Notes: generated from the letters alone by a model not told the origin. Shown: positions 19,157 to 27,759, counted from the stretch's first letter. The stretch: DNA of 64,000 nucleotides from Rhizobium sullae (GCF_025200715.1 NZ_CP104144.1:248001-312000), one strand, 5' to 3'. A program made the numbers and translations.

Positions 19157-19506
19157 GATTTGGCGGCAGCGCGCCGCATTGCAGCGGCCCTGGCCGTCGC
19201 CAAGGACATTCCTGACGTGCGCGCCGTTGCCACGATCGGTGCGCCGGCCGATGGCGGCCACGTGTTGAAGAATTTCGGGACGAGCCTCGAGGAAATCGAG
19301 AAGAGCGGTGTGGCCGAAGTCGATCTCGCCGGGCGCACCGAAGCGGAACGCAGCGGTAGCGGCAGGATTGATCGTTTCGAGCGCGTCATTTCCATCGATG
19401 GCGAGGTCTCCGAGGAGACTCGTGGTAAGATTGCCGAATTGCCGACAAATGCCCGGTCCATCGCACGCTCGAAGCTGTGGCGAAGACAAAGACCGTCGTG
19501 AAATAG
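19157..19506 (+). pseudogene. Decayed alpha/beta-hydrolase-OsmC fusion gene
   Basis: The first part (DLAAARRIAAALAVAKDIPD, then AVATIGAPADGGHVLKNFG) matches the hydrolase domain of the bifunctional hydrolase/OsmC proteins. After AEVDLAGR it jumps directly into the end of the OsmC domain (FERVISIDGEVSEETRGKIAE). A one-base loss near 19440 then shifts frame; the second frame continues ADKCPVHRTLEAVAKTKTVVK to a stop at 19504-19506. The N-terminus, most of the middle and the reading frame are all lost, so this is a dead gene. OsmC proteins detoxify hydroperoxides, which fits the redox surroundings. Confidence 0.75.
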
Positions 19507-19635
19507 GAAGGTCAGCAAGCGCCTCCTGGGGCGCGCTGATCAATTTTCGTGAAGCCGGAGCTGGCGAAGCGCCCTCGCCAGCATCCAATCTGAGGCGGAA
19601 ATTATTCACAGCCTATGAAGCCGGCAGTGTCCGGA

Positions 19636-19657
19636 TTGCGCAAAAGCCATTGCGCAA
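19636..19657. promoter_or_regulatory. Paired TTGCGCAA palindromes, candidate LacI operator
   Basis: Two copies of the CG-centred palindrome TTGCGCAA lie at 19636-19643 and 19650-19657, 14 bp apart and 65 bp before the FGE start. LacI-family operators are commonly CG-centred palindromes. The LacI gene that closes this operon (25129) is the obvious candidate to bind. The short length means that chance cannot be excluded. Confidence 0.4.
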
Positions 19658-19721
19658 CGTCCGTAGACCTTATTGTATCTTGGTCCGGAACCTGCCTTTC
19701 GACTGACCGACGAATGACACT

Positions 19722-20657
19722 ATGAAAAGTTGCTGCCTCCCAACCGAAATATCGAAGAGATCGGACGCCGGTTCGCCGACGCAGGCGCCAGTGCATCGAG
19801 CTCTATCTCCGGTCTCTGTCGATACGGCACAGATTCCAGGCGGGCTCGTGCTGGTCGGGACAGACAGGCCGTACCTCCCGGCGGACGGGGAAGGTCCGGT
19901 CCGCAAGCTCCGGCTCAAGCCGTTCCTGCTCGCGAAGGCAGCCGTTAGCAATTCGCAGTTCGCTGATTTCATTGCGGCCACGGGTTACATCACCGAGGCC
20001 GAGCAGCTGGGCTGGTCCTATGTGTTTTACCAGCATGTCGATCCTAAGGTTGCGACGTCAGGCGTCGTCGGCGCTGAATGGTGGCGGCGTGTCGAGGGCG
20101 CCTGCTGGCATGCGCCGTTCGGACCTGGTTCCGATGTCGAGGCATTCAAAGATCATCCTGTCGTTCACATCTCATGGCAGGACGCGGTTCAATTTGCCAC
20201 TTGGGTGGGCGGACGGCTTCCAAGCGAAGCCGAATGGGAACATGCAGCGAAGGGCGGTCTCAGTGGCGCGATTTATCCCTGGGGCGACCGCCACCCGGAA
20301 GATGGCTTCACCCCGTGTAATATCTGGCAGGGCCGGTTTCCGGAGTTCGACAGCGGGGTGGACGGTTACAAGGGGCTTGCACCCTCCGTCTCGTTCGAGC
20401 CGAACGGATTTGGACTGTACAACATGGCGGGAAACTGCTGGGAATGGACTGCGGACGTGTTTCGCGTGAGGTCCTTGCGCAAAACGTCGCAATCCCTCAA
20501 CGCCATGGCACGGCAGGAAAGCCGCCGCGCCCTCAAAGGCGGCTCATACCTCTGCCACGCGTCCTACTGCCACCGGTACCGTATCGCTGCTCGCATGGGC
20601 AGCACCGGCGATTCGACCACCGGGCATATTGGCTTCCGCGTCGCTTTCGACATTTGA
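19722..20657 (+). CDS. Formylglycine-generating enzyme (sulfatase-activating)
   Basis: The 311 residues match the FGE/SUMF1 family. An ISWQDAVQFATWVGGRLPSEAEWEHAA block sits mid-protein, with YNMAGNCWEWTADVF later. The C-terminal active site GGSYLCHASYCHRYR carries both copper-binding cysteines (C278 and C283), which distinguishes true FGE from the many FGE-like domain proteins. It oxidises the cysteine of CxPxR sulfatases to formylglycine in the cytosol. It opens an operon that ends with exactly such a sulfatase. The ribosome-binding site is weak; the first ~35 residues are poorly conserved and the real start could lie slightly downstream. Confidence 0.9.
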   Translation: MKSCCLPTEISKRSDAGSPTQAPVHRALSPVSVDTAQIPGGLVLVGTDRPYLPADGEGPVRKLRLKPFLLAKAAVSNSQFADFIAATGYITEAEQLGWSYVFYQHVDPKVATSGVVGAEWWRRVEGACWHAPFGPGSDVEAFKDHPVVHISWQDAVQFATWVGGRLPSEAEWEHAAKGGLSGAIYPWGDRHPEDGFTPCNIWQGRFPEFDSGVDGYKGLAPSVSFEPNGFGLYNMAGNCWEWTADVFRVRSLRKTSQSLNAMARQESRRALKGGSYLCHASYCHRYRIAARMGSTGDSTTGHIGFRVAFDI

Positions 20658-20782
20658 TCTGGACTTCGGTTGACTTGGAAGGCTGCATAAGTTAATCCAT
20701 TAACTTGCCGGTTTCATCGGGCCTTGAGGAGGGTTCCCGTGGAGAATACGCCGGCTTGTCGGATGTCTCTGGGAGAAGACAC

Positions 20783-22027
20783 ATGAAACTTGCCAATCGA
20801 TTGAGCCGTTGCATTGCAGTTGCGCTATGCCTGTATGGCGTTGGAGGCGCTGCGCGGGCCGAAACCCTTAAAGTCTATTGGAACGCCGGCCATGCGTATC
20901 AAGCATATGCCGACGTCATCAAGAAATTCGAGGCGGACCACCCCGGCTGGACGGTCGAATGGGGACGCTTCCAATGGCCGGATCTGCGCACCAAGCTGGT
21001 GGCCGATCTTTCGGTCGGAAATGCGCCGGACCTCGTTGCCGAGCCTGGCGGCTGGGTGCCGGAATTCGGCTTGCAGGGCATGATTACGCCGCTCAATGAC
21101 TTTGTCGCAAAAGACGGCAAAGAGATGGGCTATCCGCAGGACTGGCAGGATTTCTCCGTCGAGCGCAACACGATCGACGGCAAGTACTACGGCATTCAGT
21201 TGCACCTGACCTGTGCGGCATTGGTCTATAACGTGGACATGTTGAAGGAAGCCGGCTTCGACAAGCCGCCGGCCAATTGGCAAGAATTCCGCGAGGTCGC
21301 GATCGCGACCAGCAAGCGCGGCAGGTTCGGCTTTGCTCCCAACCAAGTGGCGACGTACTACACACCATGGATCTACCAGAATGGCGGCGCCTTATACGAT
21401 GCCGCGGTCAAAAAGGTCGCTTTCGACAGCCCGCAGTCCGCACAGGCAATCCAGTTCGTGGCCGACCTCATTCATAAGGATAAAGCGGCACCCTTGCCAG
21501 TGGCCGGAGCCGACTACGAAGGCCCGCAGAAGCTGTTTACAGCCGGCCGGGCGGCGATGATCCTGACCGGCCCATGGGACGTTAGCCCGATCAAGACAGG
21601 CAATCCCAAGCTGAACTGGGACGTCGCACCGTCGCTGACGGAAAAGCAGCAGGCGACGATGGCAGGTGGCGTGAGCCTTTTCATCCCCAAGACGGCCAAG
21701 CATCCCGCCGAAGCGTGGGACCTACTCAAGAGGTTCGTTGCGCTTGACACCGAACTTGCAGCCTCGTTGCCCAACGGCATGACCATGCCGCGCAAATCCT
21801 GGGCAGCCGATCCAAAGGTCAAGGCAGATCCCGTGCTCGGCAAATTCAGCCAATGCCTGCCTTACGCCGTCGATTCAGCCGCCAAGCTTGCGCTCACGGG
21901 CAAGAATGCTGTCGTACAGGATCTCTTCAAGACGGCCGTGCAGGACATCCTTTACAACGACAGGCCTGCGCAGGAGGTTCTCTCCGACTATGCGGCACGA
22001 GCCAACGCGGCACTCGCCAACAAGTAA
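20783..22027 (+). CDS. Sugar-type ABC solute-binding protein (CUT1 family 1)
   Basis: The ATG at 20783 (GGGAGAAG nine bases upstream) gives a signal peptide (MKLANRLSRCIAVALCLYGV, cleavage after ARA) and a 414-residue protein. The mature part begins ETLKVYWNAGHAYQAYADVI and has the family-1 extracellular binding protein pattern, including WTVEWGRFQWPDLRTKL and FTAGRAAMILTGPWDV. Such proteins bind mono- or oligosaccharides and derivatives. Together with the two permeases downstream it should import the compound that is desulfated by the sulfatase. Confidence 0.92.
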   Translation: MKLANRLSRCIAVALCLYGVGGAARAETLKVYWNAGHAYQAYADVIKKFEADHPGWTVEWGRFQWPDLRTKLVADLSVGNAPDLVAEPGGWVPEFGLQGMITPLNDFVAKDGKEMGYPQDWQDFSVERNTIDGKYYGIQLHLTCAALVYNVDMLKEAGFDKPPANWQEFREVAIATSKRGRFGFAPNQVATYYTPWIYQNGGALYDAAVKKVAFDSPQSAQAIQFVADLIHKDKAAPLPVAGADYEGPQKLFTAGRAAMILTGPWDVSPIKTGNPKLNWDVAPSLTEKQQATMAGGVSLFIPKTAKHPAEAWDLLKRFVALDTELAASLPNGMTMPRKSWAADPKVKADPVLGKFSQCLPYAVDSAAKLALTGKNAVVQDLFKTAVQDILYNDRPAQEVLSDYAARANAALANK

Positions 22028-22102
22028 CGAAGCAGCAGCGGCCGTGCGTTTAGCACCGTCGCTGCCGCCCCCGAGATCAATGTTCTGACGGAGGTCGTCG
22101 GC

Positions 22103-22990
22103 ATGAGGCTGCCTAACAGTCGCAAGGCCCGGGAGGCCGGATTCGCCTATATCGTCCTGCTGCCCGCCATCGCATATTTTCTGGTCTATTTCTTCTATCC
22201 GATCGTGGTGGAACTCTGGGCCAGTTTCTTTCGAGGTCAGCCGCTCATTGGCCAATCCGAATTTGCAGGCTTTGACAATTATCGTCAGGCCCTGATGGAC
22301 TCCCGTGTACGCGCCGCCTTCGGCCGCACCGTGGTGTTTGCGACACTCGGAACGGTTTTCACCCTGGTGCCAGCCCTTTGTCTGGCGGCCATTCTCAGCG
22401 GCCCGATCAAGGCGGCCACGACGATTCGTGCCATCATCTTCTTTCCGTATATCATCTCGTTCGTGATCGTTGCCCTGATGTGGAAGAGCCTGCTCGATCC
22501 CTATACCGGCATACTAAACGCGCTGCTCTCCTATCTGGACCTTCCCACCCAGAATTGGCTGAGCACACCATCGACGGCCCTTCCGACAATCGTCGCGATC
22601 ACCGTATGGAAGGACATCGGCTACGCGATGCTGATCTACATTGCCGCCATCCAGGGTATTCCCAAGGATCTCTACGAAGCCGCCGAGGTCGATGGCGCCT
22701 CGCCCGCGCAACGGTTCAGGCGAATAACAATTCCCTTGCTGATGCCGACCACACTCTTTCTTGCGGTCATCAGCACGATCGGTCACCTTCAAGATCTATC
22801 CGCGCCCTATCTGCTGACGGGCGGCGGTCCGGCCGAGGCGACCCGCCTTTACGCATTGCACGTCTACGAGGCTGCGTTCCTGGAGCTCAACATCGGCTAC
22901 GCGTCGGCGCTCTCGTTCCTGATGTTCGTTGCGATCCTGGTGATAACGTTCCTTCAATTCCGTTTCCTGAACCGGGAGGTGGTCTATTGA
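22103..22990 (+). CDS. Sugar-type ABC transporter permease (MalF-like)
   Basis: This 295-residue, six-segment membrane protein has the cytoplasmic coupling loop with the EAA motif (EAAEVDGASPAQRFRRITIP). GGAGG precedes the ATG. Its stop codon overlaps the start of the next permease gene (TGATG at 22988-22992). It pairs with that protein as the heterodimeric channel of a carbohydrate (CUT1) importer. The operon contains no ATPase, so a shared ATPase such as the one encoded at 30794 may energise it. Confidence 0.92.
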   Translation: MRLPNSRKAREAGFAYIVLLPAIAYFLVYFFYPIVVELWASFFRGQPLIGQSEFAGFDNYRQALMDSRVRAAFGRTVVFATLGTVFTLVPALCLAAILSGPIKAATTIRAIIFFPYIISFVIVALMWKSLLDPYTGILNALLSYLDLPTQNWLSTPSTALPTIVAITVWKDIGYAMLIYIAAIQGIPKDLYEAAEVDGASPAQRFRRITIPLLMPTTLFLAVISTIGHLQDLSAPYLLTGGGPAEATRLYALHVYEAAFLELNIGYASALSFLMFVAILVITFLQFRFLNREVVY

Positions 22991-23826
22991 TGACGGCCCG
23001 CTTCTCCCACCGCACGCCCCTTGCCACCTTTGCCGCCTATGGCACGCTCAGCTTCTTCGTCATCCTTGCGCTCTTTCCATTCTTTTACATGATCTCGCTG
23101 TCTCTGCAGAGCGACGCCGACCTCTCCAGCGGCGTGCCCGTGCTGGTTCCCTCAGTGCTGCAGTTCTCCAACTACGTGGCGATCTGGGAAAAGGCACCGT
23201 TTGCCCGGTTCATTCTCAACAGTTTCATCGTCGCCGGCGGCATAACTGCGCTCCACCTCTTCTTCGACCCGCTCGTCGGCTATGTATTTGCAAAGCTGGA
23301 GTTTTTTGGAAAGCGGGCTATGTTTGCCGCGCTGCTCTCCACGCTGATGCTGCCATTCTTTATCCGAATGATCCCGCTTTACATCCTGACCGCAAAAATG
23401 GGCTGGTTGAACACCTACCAGGGCCTCATCATGCCGTTCGCCATGAGCGCTTACGGAATTTTCCTGATGCGCCAGTTTATCCGTCCGATTCCGGACGACC
23501 TGCTTGATGCCGCGCGTCTCGACGGGGCGTCGGAATGGCGCATCTATCGATCGGTTGTCTTGCCGCAGCTTGGCCCGCCGATGGCAACGCTTGGCTTGCT
23601 GACCTTCGTGTTCCAGTTCAACGAATTCCTGTGGCCCCTGGTGGTCGTAAGCTCCGTCGAGATGCGGCCGATTACGACAGGGCTGACTTTGTTCAATTCG
23701 GAGTTCTTCACGCAATGGAATTTGACGGCAACGGGCGGGGTGATCCTGTTTCTCCCGAGCTTCCTGCTGTTTGTCTTCATGCAACGCTATTTCGTGCAGT
23801 CGGTGATGACGTCCGGAATGAAATGA
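22990..23826 (+). CDS. Sugar-type ABC transporter permease (MalG-like)
   Basis: A 278-residue six-segment permease starting at the ATG that overlaps the previous stop codon. The EAA loop (DAARLDGASEWRIYRSVVLP) lies between the fourth and fifth segments. It forms the second half of the sugar-type importer. A longer frame open upstream overlaps the MalF-like gene and is not coding. The next gene, the sulfatase, starts 18 bp later. Confidence 0.92.
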   Translation: MTARFSHRTPLATFAAYGTLSFFVILALFPFFYMISLSLQSDADLSSGVPVLVPSVLQFSNYVAIWEKAPFARFILNSFIVAGGITALHLFFDPLVGYVFAKLEFFGKRAMFAALLSTLMLPFFIRMIPLYILTAKMGWLNTYQGLIMPFAMSAYGIFLMRQFIRPIPDDLLDAARLDGASEWRIYRSVVLPQLGPPMATLGLLTFVFQFNEFLWPLVVVSSVEMRPITTGLTLFNSEFFTQWNLTATGGVILFLPSFLLFVFMQRYFVQSVMTSGMK

Positions 23827-23844
23827 GCCATGGAAAGGTAGAGA

Positions 23845-25128
23845 ATGAGTGCTTCTCCCAATGTCATCGTCTTTTTTACCGACCAGCAACGCTGGGATAC
23901 GGTCGGGCTTCACGGTCACCCGTTGAAGCTGACGCCGAATTTCGACCGCCTTGCCGAAGCCGGGATGTTCGTGCCGAATTCCTTCACCTGCCAGCCGGTG
24001 TGCGGACCCGCGCGCTCGGCGCTGCAGACCGGCCTTTATCCTACGACGACAGGATGCTACCGCAACAGCATCCCCTTGCCGAGCGGCCAAAAGACGCTCG
24101 CGCACTGGTTCCGGGAAGGAGGCTACGAGACCGGCTATATCGGCAAATGGCATCTTTCAGGCAGTGAGCCGGTTCCTGCATCTGAACGCGGCGGCTACGA
24201 GTATTGGCTGGCGTCCAACATTTTGGAATTCACGTCATATGCCTACGATACAGCGGTGTTCGATGGCGAAGGCGAGCGCGTCAAGCTTCCCGGCTACCGT
24301 GTCGACGCCCTGACCGACGCGGCGATCCGGTTTGTGGCGGCAGACCATGAAAAACCATACTTTCTTTTCCTATCCTTCATCGAGCCGCACCATCAGAACG
24401 AGTTCGACAACTATCCTGCGCCTGTCGGCTACGAGGAGCGGATTCGAAAACAAATGGAATTGCCGCCTGATCTTGCGGCCCTTGGCGGATCCTCGGATGA
24501 GCACTATCCGGGCTATCTCGGAATGATCCAGCGCCTGGACGAGGCGCTTGGGCGACTGACCGATGCACTGACGAGCCTCGGCCAGCTCGACAACACGATC
24601 ATTCTCTTCACCTCGGACCACGGCTGCCATTTCAAGACCCGCAACAACGAATACAAGCGTTCTTGCCACGAGGCGTCGATACGCGTGCCGACCTTCTTTC
24701 ACGGTCCCGGATTCATGGGAGGTGGAAACCATCAGGGCCTGGTCAGCCTGATCGATCTACCGCCGACGCTTCTTGCTGCTGCCGGATTGAAGGTGCCTGC
24801 TGCGATGCAGGGAAGGTCGATCCTCGATGAACGGCCCGGTGGCGAAGAAGACGTGCTTGTGCAGGTCAGCGAACATCATGTGGGTAGGGCACTGCGGACG
24901 CGAAGATGGAAATATGAAGTCACAGCACCAGATCTCAGCGGTTGGGACGACATGGACAGCGCCAACTATGTCGAGACCCATCTCTATGACCTAGAAAACG
25001 ACCCTTACGAGTTGGAGAATCTCTGTGGCCGGGATGGCTATGAGGATATAAGAAGGCGGCTGCGCGAGCGGCTGTTGGAGCGGATAGTCGCCGCCGGCGA
25101 GAAATGCCCGAGGATTACGGCGACCTGA
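23845..25128 (+). CDS. Type I sulfatase (formylglycine-dependent)
   Basis: The 427-residue protein belongs to the alkaline-phosphatase-like S1 sulfatases. Metal and substrate residues include the N-terminal FFTDQQRWDTVG, the C-x-P-x-R activation site C53-G-P-A-R57 followed by SALQTG, the GYIGKWHL block, and the second metal site FTSDHGCHF. There is no signal peptide, so it acts in the cytosol on an imported sulfate ester. A maturation enzyme is encoded in the same operon, an unusually self-sufficient arrangement. The substrate is probably a sulfated sugar or similar, inferred from the CUT1-type importer. Choline sulfatase is less likely given that transporter class. Confidence 0.93.
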   Translation: MSASPNVIVFFTDQQRWDTVGLHGHPLKLTPNFDRLAEAGMFVPNSFTCQPVCGPARSALQTGLYPTTTGCYRNSIPLPSGQKTLAHWFREGGYETGYIGKWHLSGSEPVPASERGGYEYWLASNILEFTSYAYDTAVFDGEGERVKLPGYRVDALTDAAIRFVAADHEKPYFLFLSFIEPHHQNEFDNYPAPVGYEERIRKQMELPPDLAALGGSSDEHYPGYLGMIQRLDEALGRLTDALTSLGQLDNTIILFTSDHGCHFKTRNNEYKRSCHEASIRVPTFFHGPGFMGGGNHQGLVSLIDLPPTLLAAAGLKVPAAMQGRSILDERPGGEEDVLVQVSEHHVGRALRTRRWKYEVTAPDLSGWDDMDSANYVETHLYDLENDPYELENLCGRDGYEDIRRRLRERLLERIVAAGEKCPRITAT

Positions 25129-26175
25129 ATGAGCAGTCAAGATATACATGACGGGGAACGGCCGGCGACGAGAAGCGAGCGATCCGTAACCGTTGCCGAC
25201 GTTGCTCGGCTTGCCGACGTATCCACCGCCGCTGTCTCCTTCTATTTCAGCAACCGCCAGGAACATCTGAAGCGCGTTGGGACGGAAGCACGCGAGCGCA
25301 TCCGTGCCGCAGTCGAGGAACTGGGCTACGTCCAGAACAAAACCGCTCGCCACTTGCGTCGCCAACAGAGCGAACGCATTTGCATCGTCCTGCCGAAGCT
25401 TGGCATACCCTATGCCGACAAGATGGTTCACGATCTCGGATCGGTGGCTGTGCAGCAGGGGTTGCTGCCGATTGTGTTAACTGGCTCCACGATCGGTGCA
25501 GTCCAGAAAATCCTGGGCGAGGTTGAAGCAGGTCTGGCCGATGGCGTAATCGCTGAAGCCGGTTTCCTCACCGAGGAGCAGGTCGGGCAGGTATTTGCGC
25601 ACTTCAACCGACCCTGTCTTGTCATCCATCCCACAGCACGACCTCGATCCTATTCTGTCCTTAACAACGGTCTGATCGACGCGCTTGAGTGTGCGTTCGA
25701 TGATCTTCTGCACAAGGGACATCGCGATTTCGTCTACATTCAAAATGCCGAAATGCCGCATAATCCGCGAATTTCTGCGCTGAAGGCGCGTGCGGTGACT
25801 GCTGGTCTGTCTGTGCTGATCACCACAATGGCGGGAGCGGATGCTCGTGAGGCTACTGCTGGGTGCGCGCGACAGATCGCTGAAATGGCAAAGCGGCCGA
25901 CAGCGATCCTGCTTGACTCCGACTATACGGCCGTGACGCTGATCGAGGAGTTTTCCCGCCTCGGCATTCGAGTGCCAAGCGACATTGCCGTCCTAGGCTG
26001 CGGCAACGCCGAGGAAGGCTTTTACTGCAATCCCCGCTTGACGACGATCGGTCCGGAATGGCTTTCGCTACTTGAAGCTGGCCAGCATCTCATCGAGAGT
26101 CTCGCCGCCCAGAAGCCCGTTGAGGCGAAGGCATTCTATACGCCCTGGAGGTTCATTCCGCGAGAGAGCGCGTGA
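25129..26175 (+). CDS. LacI family transcriptional regulator
   Basis: The 348 residues start with a LacI helix-turn-helix (TVADVARLADVSTAAVSFYF) preceded by ~20 extra residues, then a periplasmic-binding-protein-like effector domain ending in YTPWRFIPRES. Its ATG follows the sulfatase stop directly, so it is co-translated. It most likely represses this operon until the imported compound appears. The paired TTGCGCAA sites upstream of the FGE gene are candidate operators. Confidence 0.9.
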   Translation: MSSQDIHDGERPATRSERSVTVADVARLADVSTAAVSFYFSNRQEHLKRVGTEARERIRAAVEELGYVQNKTARHLRRQQSERICIVLPKLGIPYADKMVHDLGSVAVQQGLLPIVLTGSTIGAVQKILGEVEAGLADGVIAEAGFLTEEQVGQVFAHFNRPCLVIHPTARPRSYSVLNNGLIDALECAFDDLLHKGHRDFVYIQNAEMPHNPRISALKARAVTAGLSVLITTMAGADAREATAGCARQIAEMAKRPTAILLDSDYTAVTLIEEFSRLGIRVPSDIAVLGCGNAEEGFYCNPRLTTIGPEWLSLLEAGQHLIESLAAQKPVEAKAFYTPWRFIPRESA

Positions 26176-26240
26176 CAGCGGTGTTTTGGGGGATGCCGCG
26201 CCGCGAACTACGGATCGCCACTGCGTGATCCTACCGAATA

Positions 26241-26267
26241 ATCGCCGCCCTCACGGAGAGCGGCGAT
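26241..26267. terminator. Bidirectional hairpin between convergent genes
   Basis: ATCGCCGC (26241-26248) and GCGGCGAT (26260-26267) form a perfect stem. The CTC/GAG bases inside the loop can extend it after one mismatch. It lies between the end of the LacI gene and the end of the leftward membrane-protein gene. T-rich bases on each side are modest, so it is a probable rather than certain terminator. Confidence 0.5.
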
Positions 26268-26284
26268 AAGTATCTTCTTGGACG

Positions 26285-26635
26285 TTAGGCCGGAAGTTGG
26301 AAGATCCAGTTTGCAATCAGCACAATCGCCAGACCGCCTGCAAGGGCGACATAGGGCAGAATGCCGGCCTTTTTCGTGCCAAGATCCTGGCCTGTCAGGC
26401 CCAGATCGTCCATCGCTCCTGCAGGGAATTTTCCGCCGTCCCGCACATAATGGCGATAGGCAAAGACCGGGAGGATGACGGCGGCGAAGGCGAAGCCGAC
26501 CCAAAGTGCGTTGGCATAGCCCCAGACCTTAGCGCCGGCACCCAGGAAGAGGGCGTTGACGAAGGCGAGAACCGTGTTGAGGCCCATCAGCCAGCTCGGC
26601 GCCTTCCAGGGACGTTCGACATGGCCGGAATCCAT
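26285..26635 (-). CDS. Small membrane protein of unknown function
   Basis: From the ATG at 26633-26635 (AGGA seven bases upstream) the protein has 116 residues. There are two close hydrophobic segments in the N-terminal half (LMGLNTVLAFVNALFLGAGA and ALWVGFAFAAVILPVFAY) and one at the C-terminus (ILPYVALAGGLAIVLIANWI). A basic RHYVRDGGKFP loop lies in between. An upstream in-frame start would run through the operators and is rejected. The family is not recognised. It shares the tandem LacI operators with the divergent regulator, so it is probably co-regulated with the sugar importer operon and may assist uptake or signalling. Confidence 0.7.
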   Translation of the reverse strand: MDSGHVERPWKAPSWLMGLNTVLAFVNALFLGAGAKVWGYANALWVGFAFAAVILPVFAYRHYVRDGGKFPAGAMDDLGLTGQDLGTKKAGILPYVALAGGLAIVLIANWIFQLPA

Positions 26636-26654
26636 GCGATGTCCTGTTCCTGTT

Positions 26655-26690
26655 CCAAAACGTTTTGGCTTGATCTCCAAAACGTTTTGG
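26655..26690. promoter_or_regulatory. Two tandem perfect LacI operators
   Basis: CCAAAACGTTTTGG occurs at 26655-26668 and again at 26677-26690. Both are perfect 14-bp palindromes with a central CG. Their centres are 22 bp apart, two helical turns. They lie 20 bp before the membrane-protein start and 35 bp before the LacI start, exactly where a LacI-family repressor would control both. Confidence 0.85.
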
Positions 26691-26724
26691 TTCATATTGA
26701 CGCTGTATCTGGGAGGATACAGCA

Positions 26725-27735
26725 GTGTCTAATCTGAAACAGCTGGCCCAGTCGCTCGGCCTGTCGATCACCACGGTATCGCGTGCACTCGACGGCTATC
26801 CGGACGTATCGCCGGCAACCCGCGAACGCGTGCGGGAAGCGGCAGCGCTTACCGGGTATCGTCCCAATGCCTCTGCACGACGCCTGCGCAAACAGCGCGC
26901 TGAACTTGTCGCCGTCACACTCCCGAGTGATCCGGGGCACATCGGCCCGCCGCACTTTCTCGATATGCTCTCCGGCTGCGCCGAACATCTGGCCACAGCC
27001 GGCCTCAATCTTGTGATTGCCCCCGTGCCGCGGGGCGAGAGCGAGCTCGACATGTGCCGCCGTTTCGTCGACGGGCAAAGGGTTGACGCCATGCTGCTCG
27101 TGCGCACGAAGCGCAGGGACGAGCGCGTGGAATTCCTGCAGGCGCGGAGCATTCCGTTCGTCACCAACGGCCGGACCGAGTCTGTCGTGCCGCATCCCTA
27201 TCTCGACGGCGACGGTTTTGCCGGATTTCAAGCGGCAAGCCTTCGTTTTCATGCCGAGGGTCATCGCCGGATCGCTCATATCGCCGGCCCGCAGGACTAT
27301 TACTTTGCCCATGTCCGCCGCATGGGCTGGCAGGCAGCCATGGAAGAAAGCGGCCTTTCAACGGAACTTTGCGCCGAAGGCGCCCCGACCGAGCAGGGCG
27401 GATACCTGGCGGCGCTGGAATTGCTGCGCCATCCCCGTCGGCCAACCGCGATCGTCTGCGCGACAGATGAAATGGCGATCGGTGCTTTGCGGGCGCTTCG
27501 CGAAATTAAGGGCGGGGAGACGATCAGCATCGTCGGCCACGACGATCTGCCAACGGGCGCTTTTGCCAGCCCGCCGCTCTCCACTATGCGCATGGCAGGC
27601 GAGAACCTGGGCCGCAGCTTTGCCTCGCTGCTGCTTCGCGCCATTGCAGGCGAGCCTTCGGAAGAACTTCAGGAACTGCACCCGATCGAGTTCGTCGACC
27701 GCGAGAGCCATCGGCGTGCGCCGCCAAATGCATAG
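26725..27735 (+). CDS. LacI family transcriptional regulator (AglR-like)
   Basis: This 336-residue regulator begins at a GTG with GGGAGG upstream. The helix-turn-helix reads LKQLAQSLGLSITTVSRALDGY, with the hinge-helix RPNASARRLRKQRAE. The effector domain ends at a FVDRESHR motif typical of sugar-responsive LacI proteins. It is the first gene of a rightward set with binding protein, two permeases, ATPase and hydrolase, 24 bp apart from the first. The gene order resembles the alpha-glucoside agl operon of rhizobia. It probably binds the two tandem palindromes just upstream and autoregulates. Confidence 0.93.
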   Translation: MSNLKQLAQSLGLSITTVSRALDGYPDVSPATRERVREAAALTGYRPNASARRLRKQRAELVAVTLPSDPGHIGPPHFLDMLSGCAEHLATAGLNLVIAPVPRGESELDMCRRFVDGQRVDAMLLVRTKRRDERVEFLQARSIPFVTNGRTESVVPHPYLDGDGFAGFQAASLRFHAEGHRRIAHIAGPQDYYFAHVRRMGWQAAMEESGLSTELCAEGAPTEQGGYLAALELLRHPRRPTAIVCATDEMAIGALRALREIKGGETISIVGHDDLPTGAFASPPLSTMRMAGENLGRSFASLLLRAIAGEPSEELQELHPIEFVDRESHRRAPPNA

Positions 27736-27759
27736 AGAAGAACCAAAGAGGAGGAGAAA

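Noticed and set aside
22378..22989. N-terminal extension of the second permease of the sulfatase operon.
   Set aside because: It overlaps the first permease out of frame; the overlapping ATG at 22990 gives the normal permease length.
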